Below are positions 16,927-25,258 of a stretch of DNA of 37,073 nt, one piece after another. A model generated the notes under the pieces. It worked only from the letters and a program-made list of their open reading frames with translations, made no database searches and was not told where the DNA came from. The stretch is taken from assembly GCA_902597695.1 (NCBI GenBank), contig CACJYH010000006.1, positions 1 to 37,073 on the forward strand. The letters are read 5' to 3'. Within the stretch, counting starts at the first letter, position 1. The number at the start of each line of letters is the position of its first letter. The stretch comes from an uncultured Pelagibacteraceae bacterium. Lineage in GTDB: Bacteria; Pseudomonadota; Alphaproteobacteria; Pelagibacterales; Pelagibacteraceae. A program made the translations under genes and the position numbers.

Positions 16927-17217
16927 GTGAAACGAATCTTTTTATTATTATTTTTGCTACCCATGTTGAGTAATTGTACTCAATATTCCGCTATGATAAG
17001 TCCTGCCTTAACACTAGCGCATACAGGAAGTTTCGCCCAAGCAACAACTTCTCTATCAAGTTCATTAGCAATTAATGAAGTGAAAAAAGAGTATGCTAAT
17101 AATTTAGAAGCAGAGAGAATTTGTCCAACTTTCCATTCATCGGAATTAAGTGCAGTCTTTTTTGAGACTTTGGAGCATACCGGTTGCTACTACGATCCCC
17201 TTAGTATTCTTAGATAA
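16927..17217 (+). CDS. Small lipoprotein of unknown function
   Basis: 96 residues starting at GTG. The signal MKRIFLLLFLLPMLSNC has a lipobox LSNC with cysteine C17 as the lipidation site. The mature part is about 80 residues with two segments: an Ala/Ser/Thr-rich stretch (SPALTLAHTGSFAQATTS) that could be a weak amphipathic region, and a C-terminal part with two further cysteines (C62 and C84 by my count). I do not recognise a family. It follows the CHASE2-phosphatase on the same strand after 63 bases and precedes the surface-protein pair, so it could belong to the envelope-sensing group. The gene is real by lipobox and coding-like composition; function unknown. Confidence 0.65.
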   Translation: MKRIFLLLFLLPMLSNCTQYSAMISPALTLAHTGSFAQATTSLSSSLAINEVKKEYANNLEAERICPTFHSSELSAVFFETLEHTGCYYDPLSILR

Positions 17218-17282
17218 TCTCATTTTATTTTTTTCTAATTTTTTTTTTTGACATTAATTTTTGAAGACAATAAAAATTTAAA

Positions 17283-19499
17283 ATGAAATTTCTTTTACAA
17301 GTAAAAATTTTTATTTATCTAATTATTTCTTTATTTTTCAGCCTTCATTCTTTTGCTGAAGTTAAACCAACTTTTGTACGCTCAGCAGACACTACTAATG
17401 TAAATCAAGCGATTGGAGTAACTTTAACTCCAGATGGAACCAGAATACACTTTTCTCAGTATGGAACTTCGCCTGTTATAACCCAGTATGATTTAAGTAT
17501 TCCATTTAATGTGTCATCAATAGATACTGCTTCAATAGTTACTTTAAATGTAAATAGTGGCGATAGTGGTGATTTTTTAGTAAGTAATCGATTGGAAGGT
17601 CACACATTTAATAGCGATGGTACAAAACTATATGCAATAGATATGGCTGGGAATATGAATGTCCATAGTTTATCGACTCCTTATGATATATCTAATTTTT
17701 CAAAAGATGCAGATGATGGGGTAGATTGGGCAACCTTTGCAGCTGGTGAAGGTGGCTCGGATAGTGCTCGTAGGTCTCATGGTATACGTTTTAATAACGA
17801 TGGAACAAAAATGTTCTTGATGGATGTCAACGGTACAGTTGGTATTGCTGAATTTAATCTAAGCACTCCCTTTTTGCCAGGTTCAGCAAGTTTTGGAAAT
17901 TTTTTTGCAATAACCGAAAATTCTGCAACAATACAAGATTTTGATTTTGATGATGATGGTACAAGAATGTATGTTATTGAGTCAAACGAAGCATCAACAA
18001 ATAATAAGATTTATGTTTATAAGTTAAGTACTGGTTTTGATACTTCAACAGCAACTTTCGTTGGAAGTGTAGCGAATGTTTTTAGTGCTGCAGGAGCTGA
18101 TGGATCAGCAGGAGGTATGCGTTTTGCGAAAAATGGTATGAAATTTTATCAGGTTACTTGGGCTAGTACCTTAAAGAATAAAGTTTTTGAGTATGATCTA
18201 AGTTGCCCTTTTGGAATTGTAATTTGTGAAGCAGATGTTGCTACAGCAATAGGGGCTCAAGCGGAAATTGCTAAAAATATAATTTATCAAAATTCAAATA
18301 CAATTTTCAAAAGATTCGATTGGTTACGTAGAAATGAGGAAAAAAGAAATTTAAACAGTCATAATATTAAACTAGATATCAATAATCCAATTTTAGCTTC
18401 ATTTAAGCATAAGTTAGAGAACTCTTTAAAACATAATTTAGAAAACTCACTTAATAATAATCAATTTATTCATGCATCCTTAAAAGATAAAAATCCTTTT
18501 AAGAATATGAGGAATTGGTCTCACTGGTCTCACGTTGATATTTCATTTGGCAGAGTAGGAGAAAAAGGTTTCATTAAACCAAAAGACATTAGAACAAGAG
18601 GTATTATGTTTGGAGCTGACAAATTAATTGATAATAAAATTTTTGGCTTAGCTTTTCGATATGGCAATGATGATGTCAAAATTGATACTGGTTTAGGAAG
18701 TAAATTAGACGCCCAAGCATATACTTTAAATATGTATGGAAGTTTACCTCTAGATGGAAAATCAAATCTTAATACTCTAATTGGTGCAAGCTTTTTAAGC
18801 ATTGATCAATTAGTTAAAAATACAGTTACAGGAGAAAGATACGGCAGACAAATTTTTACGTCAATGATTTATGAAAATGAAAACGAATATACTAGACATA
18901 ATTTAACTCCATTTGGTAAATTTGAGATTGGTATTACCCAACTTTCAGAGTATACGGATTTCGGTACTTCCGCCACAAACAGCGTAGATGTTCATGAAAG
19001 ACTGACTTTTAAAACTGGAAATGCTTCGGGGGGTTTTAAGTTTGATGACACTGTATATCTAGATAATAAAACTCTCAACAGGAATGGTTTTGTAGAATAT
19101 ATTTTTGATTTAACTCCAGATATTGATCATCTTTATAAAAATCACATTGACAACACAACAGTAAGAAAAACTTTAAAAAAACATTCTGTGCATAATATTA
19201 GGGGAAATATTGGTTTTGAGTATGTAGAAATGAATGGTTATACTTTTGCAATCAACTATGAAAGATTTCAAAGTCTAAGTGATAGTGCTTACTCAGACAG
19301 TTTATTATTCAAGTTAGGAAAAAAGCAAGTTAATAATGCAAATCTAGATGTAATCTATGATCCAACGAATAACAATAATACTGAAATTAGTTATTTAAAA
19401 AACTTTGGTAATTTTAACTTAAAATTTAATTCTAATTATAGTTTATTTAGTAAAATTCCCGATTATGGTGCAAATTTAGAGATTTCCGGCACCTTTTAA
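17283..19499 (+). CDS. Beta-propeller plus autotransporter-barrel surface protein (first paralogue)
   Basis: Signal peptide (about 1-25), then about five tandem repeats of roughly 45-60 residues (about 35-310) with the pattern G-x-F-N-x-D-G-T-K-M-F followed by Y-x-LSTPFDIS. These probably fold as a beta-propeller. A Cys pair (SCPFGIVIC) closes this domain. A helical linker (about 315-400) precedes a C-terminal region of about 320 residues with strand features of autotransporter beta-barrels (SHVDISFGRVG, LDAQAYTLNMYGSLPL, TPFGKFEIGITQLSEYTDF), ending in the outer-membrane signature aromatic Phe. The protein would present the propeller on the cell surface. The ligand is unknown. A similar gene follows directly on the same strand. 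Confidence 0.82.
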   Translation: MKFLLQVKIFIYLIISLFFSLHSFAEVKPTFVRSADTTNVNQAIGVTLTPDGTRIHFSQYGTSPVITQYDLSIPFNVSSIDTASIVTLNVNSGDSGDFLVSNRLEGHTFNSDGTKLYAIDMAGNMNVHSLSTPYDISNFSKDADDGVDWATFAAGEGGSDSARRSHGIRFNNDGTKMFLMDVNGTVGIAEFNLSTPFLPGSASFGNFFAITENSATIQDFDFDDDGTRMYVIESNEASTNNKIYVYKLSTGFDTSTATFVGSVANVFSAAGADGSAGGMRFAKNGMKFYQVTWASTLKNKVFEYDLSCPFGIVICEADVATAIGAQAEIAKNIIYQNSNTIFKRFDWLRRNEEKRNLNSHNIKLDINNPILASFKHKLENSLKHNLENSLNNNQFIHASLKDKNPFKNMRNWSHWSHVDISFGRVGEKGFIKPKDIRTRGIMFGADKLIDNKIFGLAFRYGNDDVKIDTGLGSKLDAQAYTLNMYGSLPLDGKSNLNTLIGASFLSIDQLVKNTVTGERYGRQIFTSMIYENENEYTRHNLTPFGKFEIGITQLSEYTDFGTSATNSVDVHERLTFKTGNASGGFKFDDTVYLDNKTLNRNGFVEYIFDLTPDIDHLYKNHIDNTTVRKTLKKHSVHNIRGNIGFEYVEMNGYTFAINYERFQSLSDSAYSDSLLFKLGKKQVNNANLDVIYDPTNNNNTEISYLKNFGNFNLKFNSNYSLFSKIPDYGANLEISGTF

Positions 19500-19537
19500 T
19501 ATTTCCAAATTTTAAATATTTTTTTTATAAAGTGTAT

Positions 19538-21685
19538 ATGAAAAAAAATAATAGCTACCTACTTTCATCTATTTTTTTTTTTCTCATATCTAATATTTTT
19601 GTTCAAAACGCTCATGCAACTTTAAATAGTGGTGATCATGCTACGCCACTCTTTGTGCAAAACTTTAGTGTTAGCGGTCAAGATACAGAACCAAGAGGTA
19701 TCACTTTTAATAATGATGGAACAAAAATGTATGTCACAGGAACGTCTAATGATAAAATATTTGAGTACACTCTGACTAGTGCCTTCGATATATCTACTGC
19801 TACTTATAGAGGCTTATTTAATTTTAATGGTAATTCTTTCAGTGTAAAATTTAATAACGATGGAACAAAAATGTTTACTATAAGTTATTGGAATACTGGT
19901 GCAGCTGTAAAAGAATTTTTACTTAGTACCCCTTTTGATATAACATCAATCTCTGGGGATGGTACAACACCTGAAACCACTTTTAATTTTAAACCTCACG
20001 ATAACAAGCCTTTTGGTCTTGATTTTAATAATGATGGTACAAAAATGTTTGTTACCGGAAATGATGGAGATGATATTAACGAATTTTCATTAAATGTGGG
20101 TTTTGATTTCTCAGAAGGAGTTAATTTCGTACAATCAAAAGATCTGACACATCCCATGAGTTTGGCTACAGATGAAGATGAACCGTTTGGCATAGAGTTT
20201 AATCAAGACGGTACAACTATGTTTGTAATAGGAGCAAAAGGCAATGATGTAAATCAATACTCTTTACCTACAGCTTTTGATATCTCGACTTTATCTTTTG
20301 TAGGCGGTTTACACGTAAACGCACAGGAAGGTAACCCATCTGGTATAGCATTTAGTACCTCTGGATTAAAAATGTTTATTCTTGGTGACCATGGAGATGA
20401 GGTAAATGAGTATCACTTAAGATGTCCCTATAATCTTTTCGCAGGAAAATGTCCATCAATTACTAAAGGAGATAGAACGGGAATAGCTGAAGCCCAAATA
20501 CAAGTTGCAAATAGAACTATTGTACATGCAACAGATAAAACCCTAAATCGTTTAAAGTGGATCAGAAGAAATAAGGATCTTCAAGATTTAAGCTATCAAA
20601 ATATTAAGTTAAATTTTTCAAATGAGATGCTAGCTTCTCTCTCTGAGGCAATTCAAATCTCAACAAAAGCAAAAGAAAAAGAAAAAAATAAAGATATTTT
20701 TTATTGGACTGAAGGAAGCTTGGCTTTCGGCAAAGTTAGAGAAACAGATGCATCTTCTCAGAAAAAAATTTATACCGACAGTATTACTATTGGTGCTGAT
20801 AAATTTACAGTTGGTGATGGAATTAAAGGTTTAGCATTTAAATTTAGTCAAAATGATGTGAGTGTGGGCAATGCTGGGAGTAAATTAGACGCTGATGCTT
20901 ATAACTTCATGTATTATTCAACTACCGCAGTAAAAGACGATGCTAGATTTTTAGATACGATTTTAGGAGTTGGTGCACTTAAATATAATATTTCAAGTGT
21001 TTTAGATGGAAATAAATTAAATGGAAATAGAAATGGTAAACAAATTTATGGAACTTTAAAATTGAAAGAGGAGATTAAAAAAGATGAGCTTACCTTAATC
21101 CCTGCTGCTCAAATTGATTTAGGTTACACATTGTTAAGTAGCTATTCTGAAAGTGGAAAAACTGCGATGAGATTTGATAAACAAAGCATTCAGTCAAGAA
21201 ATTTAAGATTATCCATCGCCTCTGTTGAAGAATTAAATAATAAAAAATACAAAATGAAAAGACATGGAAAGTTTGAATACCAAGCCAATTTACATCGCTC
21301 TTCTAATATAAAGTATTCTTACATAAGTGATAGTACAAGTGGCAAGTTTGATAGTGAATTAAATACTGGAGCATTACATAATATTAATGGTGAATTAGGT
21401 GTTGATATTATTTATGATAATAACTTTAGTTTATTTTTTATTGTTGAACACAATTATAAACATAGAGTTGGTTATACTAATAAAATTCATCTGGCAATAG
21501 GTTATCTACCTCAAAAAAATATAAATTTTGCTTTTAAAATCGAAGGTGATGACATTTTAAAATCAAAATATATTTATACTAAAAACGTTAATGGTTTAGA
21601 TATTGATTTTCATTTACTAAATAATAATGCGATGAGACCTGAAACCATTGATGAAATTGCTTTAAACTTAAGAAAAGTTTTTTGA
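19538..21685 (+). CDS. Beta-propeller plus autotransporter-barrel surface protein (second paralogue)
   Basis: Same layout as the upstream gene: signal peptide (about 1-27, cleavage at AHA), five propeller repeats (about 38-305) with units such as GITFNNDGTKMYV and GLDFNNDGTKMFV, a Cys pair (CPYNLFAGKC), a helical linker with RLKWIRRNKDLQ equivalent to RFDWLRRNEEKR of the first, and a barrel of about 325 residues ending in Phe. A GTG at 19532 is in frame, but I prefer the ATG at 19538 directly before the basic signal start MKKNNS. Repeats in this copy are more regular than in the first. It ends 4 bases before the convergent glutaredoxin gene. Confidence 0.82.
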   Translation: MKKNNSYLLSSIFFFLISNIFVQNAHATLNSGDHATPLFVQNFSVSGQDTEPRGITFNNDGTKMYVTGTSNDKIFEYTLTSAFDISTATYRGLFNFNGNSFSVKFNNDGTKMFTISYWNTGAAVKEFLLSTPFDITSISGDGTTPETTFNFKPHDNKPFGLDFNNDGTKMFVTGNDGDDINEFSLNVGFDFSEGVNFVQSKDLTHPMSLATDEDEPFGIEFNQDGTTMFVIGAKGNDVNQYSLPTAFDISTLSFVGGLHVNAQEGNPSGIAFSTSGLKMFILGDHGDEVNEYHLRCPYNLFAGKCPSITKGDRTGIAEAQIQVANRTIVHATDKTLNRLKWIRRNKDLQDLSYQNIKLNFSNEMLASLSEAIQISTKAKEKEKNKDIFYWTEGSLAFGKVRETDASSQKKIYTDSITIGADKFTVGDGIKGLAFKFSQNDVSVGNAGSKLDADAYNFMYYSTTAVKDDARFLDTILGVGALKYNISSVLDGNKLNGNRNGKQIYGTLKLKEEIKKDELTLIPAAQIDLGYTLLSSYSESGKTAMRFDKQSIQSRNLRLSIASVEELNNKKYKMKRHGKFEYQANLHRSSNIKYSYISDSTSGKFDSELNTGALHNINGELGVDIIYDNNFSLFFIVEHNYKHRVGYTNKIHLAIGYLPQKNINFAFKIEGDDILKSKYIYTKNVNGLDIDFHLLNNNAMRPETIDEIALNLRKVF

Positions 21686-21689
21686 AATA

Positions 21690-21944
21690 TTATTTTAAAA
21701 GATCTTGAAGTTTATTTTCTTTCTCTAGTGCTCTAACCTCATCATAACCACCAATGTGTTGGTCATCAAAAAATATTTGAGGAATAGTTCTTTTACCATT
21801 TGCTTTTTGGATCATTTCATCTTTTGCACCGTCAACTTTTGCAACATCAATTTCTTCGTAAGGTGCATTATTTCTTGTAAGTAATCTTTTAGCTGCTTCA
21901 CAATAATTACACATTGGACCTGTATAAATTGTAATTTTTTTCAT
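21690..21944 (-). CDS. grxC: Glutaredoxin (Grx3 type)
   Basis: 84-residue thiol-disulphide oxidoreductase using glutathione. The fold markers are all present: beta strand KITIYT, active site C12-N-Y-C15 at the start of helix 1, TIPQIF with the cis-proline, and the GGYDE turn that contacts glutathione. The usual Grx3 active site is CPYC; here Pro is replaced by Asn, which should shift the redox potential but keeps the dithiol. Downstream gene of a two-gene minus-strand set with the DUF2805 gene (3-base gap). Confidence 0.94.
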   Translation of the reverse strand: MKKITIYTGPMCNYCEAAKRLLTRNNAPYEEIDVAKVDGAKDEMIQKANGKRTIPQIFFDDQHIGGYDEVRALEKENKLQDLLK

Positions 21945-21947
21945 AAG

Positions 21948-22244
21948 TTATAGATAATCACCTTTTTTTATTTTACTAGTAATTTGTTTTCTTGAATATT
22001 CAAATTTTTTTCTGTGTTTGATACTTTTTTGATGAACTCTTTTTCTCCACAATCTAAATGAGGATGGTTTGAGAGATTTTCTCATTATCTTAATGACATC
22101 CGATTCTCGGTAGCCAGTTTTTTTTTCGATATCTTCAAAGGTGATCCTATCAGCCCAGGCTGCCCAGATGACCCAATCTGGATCTTCATGATTTGGTTCT
22201 GGATTTTTGACGCGGGTAACTGGCCTGTGACCTTTTTTTTTCAT
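21948..22244 (-). CDS. DUF2805/TIGR03643 family protein
   Basis: Small basic protein of 98 residues. The conserved core is visible: WVIWAAWADRITFEDIE, then a helix-turn-helix-like GYRESDVIKIMRKSLKPSSF and the signature RLWRKRV. The family function is not established; the sequence looks like a short nucleic-acid-binding HTH. A TTG at 22271 would add nine residues, but I chose the ATG at 22244 because conservation starts near there. The C-terminus (KHRKKFEYSRKQITSKIKK) is strongly basic. It is upstream partner of the glutaredoxin gene. Confidence 0.8.
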   Translation of the reverse strand: MKKKGHRPVTRVKNPEPNHEDPDWVIWAAWADRITFEDIEKKTGYRESDVIKIMRKSLKPSSFRLWRKRVHQKSIKHRKKFEYSRKQITSKIKKGDYL

Positions 22245-22308
22245 AAATCCTTTATATTTGAAAAAAATCAATAATGCATTTTTTTTAGGATCTGTTATAT
22301 TGTGAATT

Positions 22309-22355
22309 GATAGTCCTACTTAGCCATCTTTAGCTCCCGGTTTTTTAGGACTATC
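22309..22355 (+). promoter_or_regulatory. Perfect 10-bp hairpin in the leader of the LysE-family gene
   Basis: GATAGTCCTA (22309-22318) and its exact reverse complement TAGGACTATC (22346-22355) flank a 27-base loop in the 120-base gap between the divergent DUF2805 and LysE-family genes. The second arm ends 9 bases before the ATG of the exporter, where no good Shine-Dalgarno is seen, so an RNA hairpin here would directly affect ribosome access. An operator for a dimeric regulator is the alternative. A chance perfect 10-mer pair at this distance is unlikely. No known riboswitch consensus was recognised. Confidence 0.55.
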
Positions 22356-22364
22356 TTTCTTTTT

Positions 22365-22979
22365 ATGCTCCCCCTAGATTTTATCCTTTTTTTACAGATC
22401 ATAATTTTTCTATTCATTACACCGGGAACCCCTCGGATAGTTATTATCTCTTATTCGATGAATTATGGTGTTAAAAACTGTATTTGGACAGCTTTAGGTG
22501 ATGTTACAGCAAATTTATTTCAAGCAACTTTAGTAATTTTTGTTTTAGGAACTTTTTTGTCGGACAATCCAAACTATTTAAACTTTTTTAAGTGGATAGG
22601 AGTTATCTATTTAATATATTTAGCTTATGATGTGTACAAATCTTCACCAAAAGATGTAAACTCAAAAATAATTAGTACCAAAAGTATAATTTCTTTTTAT
22701 AAAGATGGTTTTTTAGTTGCTGGTACAAGTCCTAAGGCTTGGTTATTTTTTCCCTTAATATTTCCCCAGTTTATTGACTTTAATACCAATTATATTGTTC
22801 AATTTTTTATTTTAATTACAACTTATGTTGTTTTAGATTTTATTTCTTTGATTGGTTATGCTTTGCTAGCACAAAAATTAATTACATGGATCAAAGCAAA
22901 TTCAAAAACAATTAATACAATCTCAGCGAGTGTTTTAGTTATCATTGCCTTAATTATTATTGTTACACAACAATATTAG
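22365..22979 (+). CDS. LysE/RhtB family amino-acid exporter
   Basis: 204-residue inner-membrane protein with six predicted spans. The LysE-family N-terminal motif is recognisable (FITPGTPRIVIISYSMNYGVKNC, where most members have PGP), along with GDVTANLFQ after the second span and the GTSPKAWLFFPLIFPQF block in the middle. The family exports amino acids or their analogues; substrate cannot be read from sequence. ATG at 22365 places the first span immediately at the N-terminus as usual. It stands alone: divergent from the DUF2805 gene and 90 bases upstream of the livK-type gene. Confidence 0.88.
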   Translation: MLPLDFILFLQIIIFLFITPGTPRIVIISYSMNYGVKNCIWTALGDVTANLFQATLVIFVLGTFLSDNPNYLNFFKWIGVIYLIYLAYDVYKSSPKDVNSKIISTKSIISFYKDGFLVAGTSPKAWLFFPLIFPQFIDFNTNYIVQFFILITTYVVLDFISLIGYALLAQKLITWIKANSKTINTISASVLVIIALIIIVTQQY

Positions 22980-23001
22980 AATATATCTAAAGTTGTTTTT
23001 G

Positions 23002-23017
23002 CCTCTTGCAATAGAGG
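23002..23017 (+). other. Short hairpin upstream of livK
   Basis: CCTCT-TGCAAT-AGAGG, a 5-base stem with a 6-base loop, 52 bases before the livK start. It is not followed by a T run on either strand, so it is not a simple terminator. It may be a leader structure or operator for the transporter. Weak evidence. Confidence 0.3.
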
Positions 23018-23069
23018 AAAATTATTTATTTAATTAAGAATAAATTAATTAATAACAGAAGGAAATAAA

Positions 23070-24308
23070 ATGAAAATAAACAAGATAATCTTGAGTTTTA
23101 TTTCTGCAGTAGCAATTTTACTTTCAACTTCAGTTGTTTCATTGGCAAAAGTAGTTGGTGATAAAATTGTTTTAGGTGCTGCTATTTCATTAACTGGAAA
23201 ATATTCATCTAATGGTGTTCATACACAAAACGGCTATAACATGGCTGTTGATAGAATTAATAGCATGGGTGGTGTAAAAGTTGGTGGAAAAACTTATAAG
23301 TTTGAAATCATTTACTATGATGATGAATCAAACCCAAAAAGAGCGGCTCAATTAGCAGAAAGATTAATCTCACAAGATGGTGTTGAGTTTATGCTTGGAC
23401 CTTATAGTTCAGGCTTAACAAAAGCAATTGCACCGGTTACAGAAAAATATGGAGTACCGATGGTGGAAGCAAATGGTGCGTCTAGATCTTTGTTTACTAA
23501 AGGTTACAAATATCTATTTGCAGTTTTAGCTCCAGCTAATTTATATCTTGATGTAGCTATTAGAACAGCAGTTGAGTTAAATGGTGGAAAAGGTGTAAGA
23601 ATTGCACAAGCATTTGAGCAAGATGCTTTTTCACAAGACGTAAGATTAGGTATTTTAGATGCAGCGAAAGAAACTGGATCTGAAATTATAATCGACGATA
23701 AGCTGCCAAAAGAGCTTAACGATATGGCTGCAACATTAGTTAAAGTAAAACAAATGAAGCCAGATGTTCTTGTGGTATCAGGACACACAAAAGGTGCATT
23801 AACTGCAATTAGACAAATTGCTGAAATGAAGGTTGATGTTCCAATGCTAGCAATGACACATTGTGATGCTGCGAAATTATCAAAACAACATGGTAAAAAT
23901 TCTCAGTATGCATTGTGTGCTTCTCAATGGCATAAAACACTAACTTATAAAGATAACTTCTTTAAAGATGGTATGACGTATGCGGCAGACTTCCAAAAAG
24001 AGTTTGGATATGATCCGCCATATCAATCAGCAGAATCTTCTGCAGCATTGTTAGTGTTCAAGGATGCTTTTGAAAGAGCGAATTCTTTCGATCAAAAGAA
24101 AGTAAGAGATGCTCTTGCAGCTACGAACATGCAAACATTCTATGGAAATATTAAGTTCGCACCGGGTGGTCAAAATGTTGATAAGCCGATGGTACTTTTC
24201 CAAGTAATGTGTGATGGCGCTGGGAAATGTGAAAATAAAGTTGTAGCTCCATTGAAGTGGGCATCAGCTAAATTGATTCACCCAATTCCTAAGTGGTCTG
24301 ACAGATAA
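23070..24308 (+). CDS. livK: Branched-chain amino-acid type ABC transporter substrate-binding protein
   Basis: Periplasmic binding protein of the Peripla_BP_6 (Leu/Ile/Val) family. Signal peptide (about 1-26), then mature KVVGDKIVLGAAISLTGKYS, a family-typical opening. Further landmarks are NSMGGVKVGGKTYKFEIIYYDDE, AAQLAERLISQDGVEFMLGP and YQSAESSAALLVFKDAFERA. Length 412 is usual. A strong ribosome-binding site (AGAAGGAAAT) precedes the ATG, consistent with an abundant protein. It is first of the liv block; a terminator separates it from livH, letting it be made in excess over the membrane parts. Substrate could be branched-chain amino acids, other amino acids, amides or urea; not decidable here. 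Confidence 0.92.
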   Translation: MKINKIILSFISAVAILLSTSVVSLAKVVGDKIVLGAAISLTGKYSSNGVHTQNGYNMAVDRINSMGGVKVGGKTYKFEIIYYDDESNPKRAAQLAERLISQDGVEFMLGPYSSGLTKAIAPVTEKYGVPMVEANGASRSLFTKGYKYLFAVLAPANLYLDVAIRTAVELNGGKGVRIAQAFEQDAFSQDVRLGILDAAKETGSEIIIDDKLPKELNDMAATLVKVKQMKPDVLVVSGHTKGALTAIRQIAEMKVDVPMLAMTHCDAAKLSKQHGKNSQYALCASQWHKTLTYKDNFFKDGMTYAADFQKEFGYDPPYQSAESSAALLVFKDAFERANSFDQKKVRDALAATNMQTFYGNIKFAPGGQNVDKPMVLFQVMCDGAGKCENKVVAPLKWASAKLIHPIPKWSDR

Positions 24309-24320
24309 TAACAAATCTTT

Positions 24321-24354
24321 AAATACCCCCTAAACTCTAGGGGGTATTTTTTTT
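24321..24354 (+). terminator. Rho-independent terminator/attenuator between livK and livH
   Basis: Perfect 12-base stem AAATACCCCCTA / TAGGGGGTATTT (24321-24332 and 24338-24349) with a 5-base loop, continuing into a T run. It ends 10 bases before the livH ATG. Partial read-through would express the permease and downstream operon at a lower level than the binding protein. Confidence 0.93.
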
Positions 24355-24364
24355 AGAGGCAATT

Positions 24365-25258
24365 ATGGATTTCATGGTTTTTCAGTATCCGATGATAACT
24401 GTTCAAGCTTGCTTGGACGGGATACTACTTGGAATTTTATTTGCATTAATTGCTTATGGTATGGCTTTGCAATGGGGCGTGATGAATATCATAAACATTG
24501 CACAAGGTGATCTAGTTATTCTTGGCGGTTATATTGCATACTTTATGTATCTTTATGGTATTCATCCAGCCTGGGGAGTCATAGTTTCACCGATTATAAT
24601 GTATTTTGTTGGTGTCGGAATTTATAAATTAGTAATAAATAAAGTCGTTGATAGAGACTTGTTTATCTCAATTCTTGCTACATTCGGCATAAGTATTCTT
24701 TTTATGCAACTAATGAACTTCGCATTTGGTGCAGATGTCGTCTTAGCAAACTCAGGCTATGGCACAACATTTTTATTTGATAGTGCAGTAGTTTTACCAA
24801 ACTCAAAAATATTTTCAGCGTTCGTTAGTATTGTTTTTGCTATTGGTTTAGTAATCTATATGAAAAAATCAAAGCTTGGTCGAGCAATCAGAGCAACAGC
24901 TCAAAATGCAAGAGCTGCAAAGATTTTAGGTGTAGATACAGAAAAAGTTTATGCAGCAACTTTTGGGTTAAATGCTGCTCTTTGTGGTGTTGCTGGAGCG
25001 TTGATTTCAATAACTTTTACGATTCATCCTTATATGGGATTACCATATACAATTAGATCATTTATGATTGTTATTGTTGCGGGTCTTGGCAACTTACCTG
25101 GTGTTGCAATGTCTGGTATGGGTCTTGGTGTATTTGAAGAGTTTGCTGACTATATATTAGGTACAGAATTTAGAATAGGTTCAGTGTTTTTATTATTAGT
25201 TTTAATTCTTGTTTATAGAAGATTTAAACTTTCAAGGAAAAGAGAGTATTTAAAATAA
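24365..25258 (+). CDS. livH: Branched-chain amino-acid ABC transporter permease LivH (system 1)
   Basis: 297-residue inner-membrane permease with about eight spans. LivH signatures: GILFALIAYGMALQWGVMNIINIAQGDLVILGGY near the N-terminus, the cytoplasmic coupling segment SKLGRAIRATAQNARAAKILGVDTEKV that docks on the ATPases, and the C-terminal GLGNLPGVAMSGMGLGVFEE. An AGAGG ribosome-binding site lies in the remnant between terminator and ATG. Its stop and the start of livM share a base (TAATG), as elsewhere in the operon. Confidence 0.94.
   Translation: MDFMVFQYPMITVQACLDGILLGILFALIAYGMALQWGVMNIINIAQGDLVILGGYIAYFMYLYGIHPAWGVIVSPIIMYFVGVGIYKLVINKVVDRDLFISILATFGISILFMQLMNFAFGADVVLANSGYGTTFLFDSAVVLPNSKIFSAFVSIVFAIGLVIYMKKSKLGRAIRATAQNARAAKILGVDTEKVYAATFGLNAALCGVAGALISITFTIHPYMGLPYTIRSFMIVIVAGLGNLPGVAMSGMGLGVFEEFADYILGTEFRIGSVFLLLVLILVYRRFKLSRKREYLK

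Noticed and set aside
17283..21685. Tandem surface-protein pair as a phage or island insertion
   Set aside because: No integrase, transposase, tRNA or flanking direct repeats seen, and base composition looks like the neighbours.
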